A DNA stretch of 10,693 nucleotides from Lachnospiraceae bacterium UBA3643 (GTDB taxonomy: Bacteria; Bacillota; Clostridia; Lachnospirales; Lachnospiraceae). The notes under the pieces are model-generated. The model worked only from the letters and a program-made list of their open reading frames with translations, had not been told where the DNA came from and made no database searches. The DNA lies in contig DFKO01000203.1 of the NCBI GenBank assembly GCA_002373855.1, positions 1 to 10,693 on the forward strand, given 5' to 3'. The position numbers and the translations under genes are program-made. Positions within the stretch are counted from its first letter, which is position 1, and each line of letters starts with the position of its first letter. Shown here in pieces: positions 6,846 to 10,693 of this stretch.

Positions 6846-6875
6846 ATTATATAATTAGCCGTTCGGCGTAGTCAA
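6846..6875 (-). promoter_or_regulatory. Near-consensus promoter of the orphan HipB-like gene with operator O3 inside
   Basis: On the minus strand TTGACT (6870-6875) and TATAAT (6846-6851) are 18 bp apart. The spacer contains operator O3 (6855-6870, TTAGCCGTTCGGCGTA on the plus strand), an inverted copy of O1/O2 with core GCCGTTCGGC at 6858-6867, exactly 39 bp from the O2 core. A protein on O3 would occlude RNA polymerase. Confidence 0.85.
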
Positions 6876-6945
6876 GCTAAAAGTCAGCTAAACAATTATT
6901 CTTTTATTAACTCGTTTTCACAGTGCAATGAAACTGTTTAACTCA

Positions 6946-8205
6946 TTACTGTACACATATACTGAATGCCGGACGCATATCTTCAATTTGTCCGCGAGAA
7001 ATACCATATTTTTTTGCCAGGCTTTCCCAATTATCATTTACAGTTTTAAGTATTTCTTTTGCCATCTCCTCTGCATCTGCATCCGAAATTCCAAATCTTG
7101 AAGCGGTTTTCAATGCCAAATCAGTTGAAATAGAATTGTCATTTTCATCTACTAAAAGTGATAGTTCATCACCGTAAGGAACCGGATTCACATCATATAA
7201 AGGAGACAAAACCCAACCATCTTTTCCTAAAATAAATGCATGGTTTCTTAAATGGTCATCAGTATTTGTTACTGCCATATTAAAAACTATTCTTTTCCAA
7301 AGTTCTATTAAATCCGATTTTGGTCTTGCTCCATTTGATTTTATAAATCCTGCAATATCAAGGTAACCTGTTCCATCCTTTGAAGAGGTGCCATCTTTTT
7401 TTCCAAGCAATGTCATGGCTGATGCAAAATGAATTCTTTTATCACCATTCCTGTCAAAACGCTTCACCAGGAAGGTACTTCCCTGTTTTGAGAACTTTTC
7501 CAGTTTAGATTCGGGAACATTTAATCCACACATTTTAGCAAGATCATGAACTACTTTTTCCCATGCACCTGTATCATTTTCATCATTTTTAGCCGGGAAT
7601 TTTGCAATCCAAAGATTTCCATCAGCATCAACTACCGTGGCCTTTGGTCTGGCTCCTCCAAGTGATGAACCCGGTTTAATCAACTGATTAAGCCATTTAT
7701 CTGCTATTCCGTGTTCGTCTTTTTCAAAGTTTCTTGATGCTTCCTCTAGCGTTCTAAGTTTTGTCCACGGTGGCGCAGCTGTTTCCTTATCATCTGAGAG
7801 GAATTCTCCATTTATATCAATTTTAAAACGAATCCCACCCATTCTGGTTTCGTCATATACACCAAGCAGATAATCAACATCATATAATTTCCTTGGTTTA
7901 CGACCTTCCTTTTCTGCCAAAATCCGTTCTCGCTTATTCATAAGAATACGTCCCCATCTATCCGGTGACGCATCTGCAAACAAACCAAATATATTATTCC
8001 CGGAAGGGAATTGTCTTCCTGCATATAGCTGTAATTCCGGATCCAGAGCAATCGCTAATTTACTTTTTTTTAACCATTCTTTATCAAATTCAAAAGAGTA
8101 TGTTTCTCCCCCTTTAATTACTCCAACATAAAGCATTCCAAGTAAAACCGGAGCATCAAAAGAAAAATCATCATACACATAGATTGTTTTTTCATCTGTT
8201 GCCAT
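6946..8205 (-). CDS. hipA: HipA family serine/threonine kinase toxin
   Basis: A 419-residue complete HipA. Residues about 15-130 form the N-terminal HipA/CtsD-like part (FGLFADASPDRWGR at 73-86; LLGVYDETRMGGIRF at 113-127). The Gly-rich loop is PGSSLGGARPK (178-188), where S181 aligns with the autophosphorylated Ser150 of E. coli HipA. K202 (LWIAKF) is the likely ATP-binding lysine. NTDDHLRNH (314-322) is the catalytic loop with D316 the probable base, and LSPLYDVNP (333-341) holds the metal-binding D338. Family members phosphorylate a translation factor such as an aminoacyl-tRNA synthetase; the target here is unknown. Its ATG overlaps the hipB stop by one base (TAATG), with GAGGAGG just upstream, so translation is coupled. 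All key residues are present, so the toxin should be active. Confidence 0.95.
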   Translation of the reverse strand: MATDEKTIYVYDDFSFDAPVLLGMLYVGVIKGGETYSFEFDKEWLKKSKLAIALDPELQLYAGRQFPSGNNIFGLFADASPDRWGRILMNKRERILAEKEGRKPRKLYDVDYLLGVYDETRMGGIRFKIDINGEFLSDDKETAAPPWTKLRTLEEASRNFEKDEHGIADKWLNQLIKPGSSLGGARPKATVVDADGNLWIAKFPAKNDENDTGAWEKVVHDLAKMCGLNVPESKLEKFSKQGSTFLVKRFDRNGDKRIHFASAMTLLGKKDGTSSKDGTGYLDIAGFIKSNGARPKSDLIELWKRIVFNMAVTNTDDHLRNHAFILGKDGWVLSPLYDVNPVPYGDELSLLVDENDNSISTDLALKTASRFGISDADAEEMAKEILKTVNDNWESLAKKYGISRGQIEDMRPAFSICVQ

Positions 8206-8525
8206 TAATCATCCCTCCTCGTTGCCCGTTTTCTTGTAATAAGATTAAGATCCTGCATTTGTCTGCCTCTCTTATCATCTCGGGCAACCAATTCAAGATC
8301 TGTATCCATCCCACCAAGTGCATGAAGTACTGCTGCATATATTCCGATTGCGACCGACGGATTACCGGCCTCAACTTTCCATAATGAAGCCCTGCTGATA
8401 CCCGCTCTCTCTGCCACCAATGTTGCTGAAAGGTCTCTTCTGAGTCTCGCCAATTTAATCTGCTCACCCATATTTTTTAATATTTCTTCAGTTTTCGGCA
8501 CTATATTATATGAAGCTTTTCTCAT
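8205..8525 (-). CDS. hipB: HipB family antitoxin and autorepressor
   Basis: From ATG at 8525 the protein has 106 residues. This start is chosen because AAGAGGAG lies 7 bases upstream; in-frame codons further up run through the promoter and operators. An N-terminal extension precedes the helix-turn-helix: MGEQIKLARLRRDLSATLVAERAGISRASLWKVEAGNPSVAIGIYAAVLHAL. The C-terminus (LELVARDDKRGRQMQDLNLITRKRATRRDD) is basic and fits the HipA-contacting or DNA-backbone-contacting tail of this HipB subtype. It overlaps hipA by one base. HipB proteins neutralise HipA and repress their shared promoter, in line with the half-sites around this promoter. It is only distantly like the 72-residue HipB-like protein downstream, so the two are not a recent duplication. 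Confidence 0.93.
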   Translation of the reverse strand: MRKASYNIVPKTEEILKNMGEQIKLARLRRDLSATLVAERAGISRASLWKVEAGNPSVAIGIYAAVLHALGGMDTDLELVARDDKRGRQMQDLNLITRKRATRRDD

Positions 8526-8538
8526 GTATTTACTCCTC

Positions 8539-8595
8539 TTAATGTTTACTATTATAAACATTAATACACATTTCGTCAATAATAGTAAACATTAA
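8539..8595. promoter_or_regulatory. Triple HipB operator half-sites around the hipBA promoter
   Basis: Half-site TTAATGTTTA occurs at 8539-8548, and its inverted form TAAACATTAA at 8555-8564 and 8586-8595. The first two form a dyad with a 6-bp spacer. The first and third belong to a 17-bp perfect inverted repeat (8539-8555 with 8579-8595). The sites cover the -10 and start region and the area just upstream of the -35. Confidence 0.75.
8551..8579 (-). promoter_or_regulatory. Near-consensus promoter of hipBA
   Basis: On the minus strand TTGACG (8574-8579) and TATAAT (8551-8556) are exactly 17 bp apart. Transcription would start near 8544 and give a leader of about 20 bases before ATG. Confidence 0.88.
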
Positions 8596-8600
8596 ATGAT

Positions 8601-8855
8601 TCACGCACCTATCTGTGATTTGGATACTGTGTCAGAAACTATTATGTCATCGATGTGTACGCCAAATACTACTGCCAGTACGAGCAGGTTGTCTACTGTA
8701 GGCATGGCTGTTCCGTGTTGCCATTTGTAGATAGCCTGGGGCGTCGTAAAACCAAACATCATCTGCAGGTCCTTTACTGTGAGTCCTGCATCTTTACGTA
8801 GTTTTATAATATTTTGTCCGGTTGCCATCATATCTATTGACGGTATCGTTATCAT
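8601..8855 (-). CDS. Small XRE family transcriptional regulator
   Basis: From ATG at 8855 the protein has 84 residues. AGGAGG lies 8 bases upstream, and an upstream extension would run through the terminator hairpin. Residues about 14-67 are a helix-turn-helix of the Cro/CI type: GQNIIKLRKDAGLTVKDLQMM, then FGFTTPQAIYKWQHGTAMPT, then LAVVFGVHIDDII. The short tail VSDTVSKSQIGA has no further domain. Such proteins usually act as dimeric repressors. The gene ends about 20 bp from the hipBA promoter region and is read in the same direction. I see no good promoter between the terminator hairpin and its ribosome site, so it probably depends on read-through from the leader ORFs upstream. Confidence 0.88.
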   Translation of the reverse strand: MITIPSIDMMATGQNIIKLRKDAGLTVKDLQMMFGFTTPQAIYKWQHGTAMPTVDNLLVLAVVFGVHIDDIIVSDTVSKSQIGA

Positions 8856-8881
8856 ATCTTTTTCCTCCTGAATAAAAGTAC

Positions 8882-8918
8882 AAAAAAACCGCTTACACTT
8901 TTCATTTAATGTAAGCGG
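8882..8918 (-). terminator. Intrinsic terminator or attenuator upstream of the XRE gene
   Basis: CCGCTTACA (8889-8897) pairs with TGTAAGCGG (8910-8918), with a 12-nt loop. The minus-strand RNA continues into seven Us. It lies between the 51-codon ORF and the XRE gene. An upstream segment can pair with its 5' arm as an alternative (see findings). Confidence 0.88.
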
Positions 8919-8952
8919 CTGTAAATATGTTATATATGCAGGACTTAAGGCT

Positions 8953-9108
8953 CTACTCCGGCCTTTTCCATGTACCAACAACATTTTCTCGCATATGCTT
9001 ACACTTAAATGAATACACGAAATAATATCTCATCACAGATGGTCTCTGGATGGGTCTTTCATAATCTTTTCTGTTAAAGCCATAATTACGATTCATTGTT
9101 GTTGACAT
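8953..9108 (-). CDS. Small 51-residue ORF, unrecognised, possible leader ORF
   Basis: Begins MSTTMNRNYGFNRKDYER and is basic overall, with no membrane segment, no signal peptide and no family I recognise. AAAGGAAAG lies a few bases before the ATG and can serve as a ribosome site. A TTG at 9147 would extend it by 13 codons but lacks a good site. It overlaps the end of the 12-codon ORF by 16 bases in another frame. Its codons for the stretch Ser-Phe-Lys-Cys-Lys-His include a sequence able to pair with the terminator that follows. Just before this is an aromatic run, Tyr-Tyr-Phe-Val-Tyr. It may be a real small protein or may exist mainly to place a ribosome on the leader. Confidence 0.45.
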   Translation of the reverse strand: MSTTMNRNYGFNRKDYERPIQRPSVMRYYFVYSFKCKHMRENVVGTWKRPE

Positions 9109-9131
9109 ATTTCTTTCCTTTCCGGGAGCAT
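9093..9131 (-). CDS. 12-codon upstream ORF with strong ribosome site
   Basis: ATG at 9131 is preceded at 8 bases by GAGGAG (9140-9145), a better site than that of the overlapping 51-codon ORF. The peptide would be MLPERKEICQQQ. A small hairpin (9125-9130 with 9138-9143) pairs part of the ribosome site with bases next to the start. Translation is plausible but unproven. Confidence 0.35.
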   Translation of the reverse strand: MLPERKEICQQQ

Positions 9132-9185
9132 AAACTTTGCTCCTCAAATTTATTATTTAAATGGTATGATAACATATAATTTTAC

Positions 9186-9198
9186 ATAATGCATTATA
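9186..9198. promoter_or_regulatory. 12-bp palindrome overlapping a -10-like TATAAT
   Basis: ATAATGCATTAT (9186-9197) is a perfect palindrome. On the minus strand TATAAT (9193-9198) overlaps it and could serve the leader ORFs and XRE gene, but the -35 region is poor. In AT-rich DNA a 12-bp palindrome may be chance. Confidence 0.25.
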
Positions 9199-9449
9199 CC
9201 TGTAGTATAAATTTAATCTGCTGCCTTAAAGTTGTAGATCGATTTCATCACATCAACAATATCATTACCAAAAACCGTCCCGTTGTCTCAAAGATAGAAG
9301 GAAACCTTTACTACTTTGACTGGCCGGAACTCCAGCTTGAGGAATATTTCATCAGATTCGGCAGGGACGCCATCGTCATAAAACCGACATCGCTAAATGA
9401 ACGTATTAAGAAGTTTTATTATTACGGACTACGGGAGTACAGTAAATAA
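9189..9449 (+). pseudogene. C-terminal remnant of a WYL-type transcriptional regulator
   Basis: This is the only plausible plus-strand coding region. It can be read as 86 codons from ATG at 9189, but that ATG has no ribosome site and the first 14 residues look unlike coding sequence. From about 9231 the translation (VVDRFHHINN, then KIEGNLYYFDWPELQLEEYFIRFGRDAIVIKP, then LNERIKKFYYYGLREY) follows the pattern of the C-terminal WCX region of WYL-domain regulators: a strand, an LxxYxxxFGxxAxVIxP core and a terminal helix. The helix-turn-helix and WYL core are absent upstream, so it appears 5'-truncated. It converges with the histidine kinase gene, with 12 bp between stops. The family call rests on a short match. 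Confidence 0.45.
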
Positions 9450-9461
9450 TCAGAGCGTATT

Positions 9462-10693
9462 TTATTTACCCGGGAGCGTCAGTATAAAAGCTATCTTCTT
9501 ATCTCCAGTTATCTTTGCATTTAACGATGCGCCGTTATTTCCTGCAATGGTCTTTGCTATCGACAGACCCAGTCCGTATCCGCCAAGATCGGAATTACGT
9601 GATTCATCAAGTCTGTAGAACCGGTCAAATATATGGGTCAGTCTGCTTTTATCAATCACATCCAGGGTGTCATTCTCAATGATAAATTTATTCTTTTTAT
9701 TTTCTTTTATTATATCAGTGCTGATCGTACCGCCCTCAGGACAGTATTTTACTGCATTATCAGTGAGGATCGTTATTATGGCACGGATGGATTTCTCATC
9801 TCCCTTTATGATCACATCTTCCGACTGATTATTTATGATTTTCTTATTATCCCTTTCTGCCATGGACTTAAAAGAATCCGTTATATCAATCACTGCTTCT
9901 GTGAGATTATAATCGGCCTCCTCATACTCTGCCCGGCCCTCATCAAGTTTTGATAATCTGATGAGATCGTTTGTCATCTTTGATAATCGTTTTGTCTGCT
10001 TTTTAATATCTGCGATCCATTCGTTATCCTCACCGGCATCCATCATAAGCACGTCTGCATCAGCACTTATGATCGCAAGGGGAGTCTTTATCTCATGACC
10101 TGCATCGGATATGAAGCGTTTCTGTTTTTCATACGCCTCGGCCACAGGCTTTACGACCCGGCCGGAGATTATGAATATCACGGCTCCGACAATGACCAGT
10201 ATGATCACGGAAAATATAATACTGTTATTTCTAAATGATCTGAAATTGGCTAGCCCCGGACCTCGGTCACAAAATATGACCATCCGGCCGCCGTCTTTTA
10301 ATTCAGTCACAATGTATCTGTAATCTCCATAAAAGCCTTTATTTTTACCGGACTGTAATACATTATCGCCGTATTCCTCTGCCAGACTTTCCGATACTGC
10401 AGAGATTTTGCCTACATCGGATTTTATAAAGTTGCTGTCTTTGTCAAATAATACTGTGAAAAATCTTGTCTCAAAAGCTATTTCGGGAGAATAGATCCTG
10501 TCATCTCTTTTGACGTCATTAAATGTATCCCGGTCTTCCGGCATTACATCAGTTTCAAAATCCTCTTTTTTTTCCATGGGGAACATACCACCGTTTGAGG
10601 CAAGGAGATCAAGGACTTTGTCACTGTCCGATACTACCTTGATATAGTTGGACAGATTGATCCCTCCAAGGAGTATTATGAGTACTGCCAAAA
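9462..10693 (-). CDS. Sensor histidine kinase, 3' part, N-terminus outside the window
   Basis: The frame is open to the right edge. A TTG at 10691 should not be taken as the start, since the visible sequence begins inside a hydrophobic segment (AVLIILLGG), probably the first membrane helix. Numbered from there, an extracytoplasmic sensor region spans about 17-155 and a second membrane helix about 157-176. The H-box is FISDAGHEIKTPLAII with phospho-acceptor His199, the N-box is TDNAVKYCPEGG (N312), the F-box is IFDRFYRLDESR and the G2 box is GGYGLGLSIAK. A canonical DxGxG G1 box is missing (IIENDTLDVID), as in some BaeS/VanS-like kinases of Clostridia. No response regulator is inside the window; it would be expected to the right, upstream of this gene. 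The signal sensed is unknown. Confidence 0.93.
   Translation of the reverse strand, partial: LAVLIILLGGINLSNYIKVVSDSDKVLDLLASNGGMFPMEKKEDFETDVMPEDRDTFNDVKRDDRIYSPEIAFETRFFTVLFDKDSNFIKSDVGKISAVSESLAEEYGDNVLQSGKNKGFYGDYRYIVTELKDGGRMVIFCDRGPGLANFRSFRNNSIIFSVIILVIVGAVIFIISGRVVKPVAEAYEKQKRFISDAGHEIKTPLAIISADADVLMMDAGEDNEWIADIKKQTKRLSKMTNDLIRLSKLDEGRAEYEEADYNLTEAVIDITDSFKSMAERDNKKIINNQSEDVIIKGDEKSIRAIITILTDNAVKYCPEGGTISTDIIKENKKNKFIIENDTLDVIDKSRLTHIFDRFYRLDESRNSDLGGYGLGLSIAKTIAGNNGASLNAKITGDKKIAFILTLPGK

Noticed and set aside
6777..6870. Three regularly spaced 16-bp repeats resembling a tiny CRISPR array (39-bp period)
   Set aside because: The repeats are near-palindromic and too short, one is inverted, and they overlap promoter elements; the stretches between them contain the -10 and leader. 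Operators explain them better.
6880..6945. Terminator after hipA
   Set aside because: Only a 5-bp ACAGT/ACTGT stem is seen, without a U-run. No reliable terminator is visible.
8526..8579. Longer HipB starting at 8579
   Set aside because: It would translate through the promoter and operators; the ATG at 8525 has AAGAGGAG at 7 bases.
8856..8984. Longer XRE protein starting at 8984
   Set aside because: The extra part runs through the terminator hairpin and its U-run, and the ATG at 8855 has AGGAGG at 8 bases.
9102..9107. Plus-strand TTGACA as a -35 for the WYL-like fragment
   Set aside because: The position 17 bp downstream (9125-9130) reads GGAGCA, not a -10, and it lies within the leader ORF start region.
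10691..10693. TTG at the right edge as the start of the histidine kinase
   Set aside because: The visible protein starts inside a hydrophobic helix with no room for a ribosome site; the gene is cut by the window edge.

Overview
The window looks like chromosomal DNA from an AT-rich Firmicute, most likely Clostridia of the Lachnospiraceae type (Butyrivibrio/Lachnospira-like). This is inferred from strong GGAGG-type ribosome sites, lipoproteins with long acidic linkers, and the neighbouring SGNH, DUF4358, MBOAT and DHHW genes. Nearly every gene lies on the minus strand, so the text reads right to left. No rRNA, tRNA, CRISPR array or insertion sequence is visible.

Right end (10693-8600): the 3' part of a membrane sensor histidine kinase (N-terminus outside the window) converges with a plus-strand fragment that looks like the C-terminal end of a WYL-type regulator. 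Next comes a leader region: a 12-codon ORF with a strong ribosome site overlaps a 51-codon ORF, followed by an intrinsic terminator and a small XRE regulator gene. A segment inside the 51-codon ORF can pair with the 5' arm of the terminator, so the layout resembles transcription attenuation.

Middle (8600-6547): a complete HipB/HipA toxin-antitoxin operon. Its near-consensus promoter is embedded in three copies of a TTAATGTTTA half-site. Downstream is a second, smaller HipB-like gene with no HipA after it. That gene has its own near-consensus promoter and three near-palindromic 16-bp operators exactly 39 bp apart. No clear terminator separates hipA from it.

Housekeeping part (6494-5250): a lipoprotein with a PrcB-like C-terminal domain and a strong terminator, then a YqeY/GatB-like protein.

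Left-centre (5223-683): a four-gene operon, in order secreted SGNH/GDSL hydrolase, DUF4358 lipoprotein, MBOAT acyltransferase and DHHW (AlgJ/AlgX-like) protein. Gaps are 37, 16 and 2 bp, and the operon ends at a symmetrical terminator. The likely job is acylation, probably O-acetylation, of a cell-surface or secreted glycan. MBOAT would move the acyl group across the membrane, the anchored DHHW protein would transfer it, and the SGNH enzyme and lipoprotein would act outside the membrane.

Left end (667-1): the 5' part of an unrecognised coiled-coil-rich gene that runs out of the window. Its promoter is bracketed by a 10-bp inverted repeat, the layout expected for repression.

The most interesting parts are the orphan HipB promoter with its regular operators, the candidate attenuator ahead of the XRE gene, and the compact surface-acylation operon.
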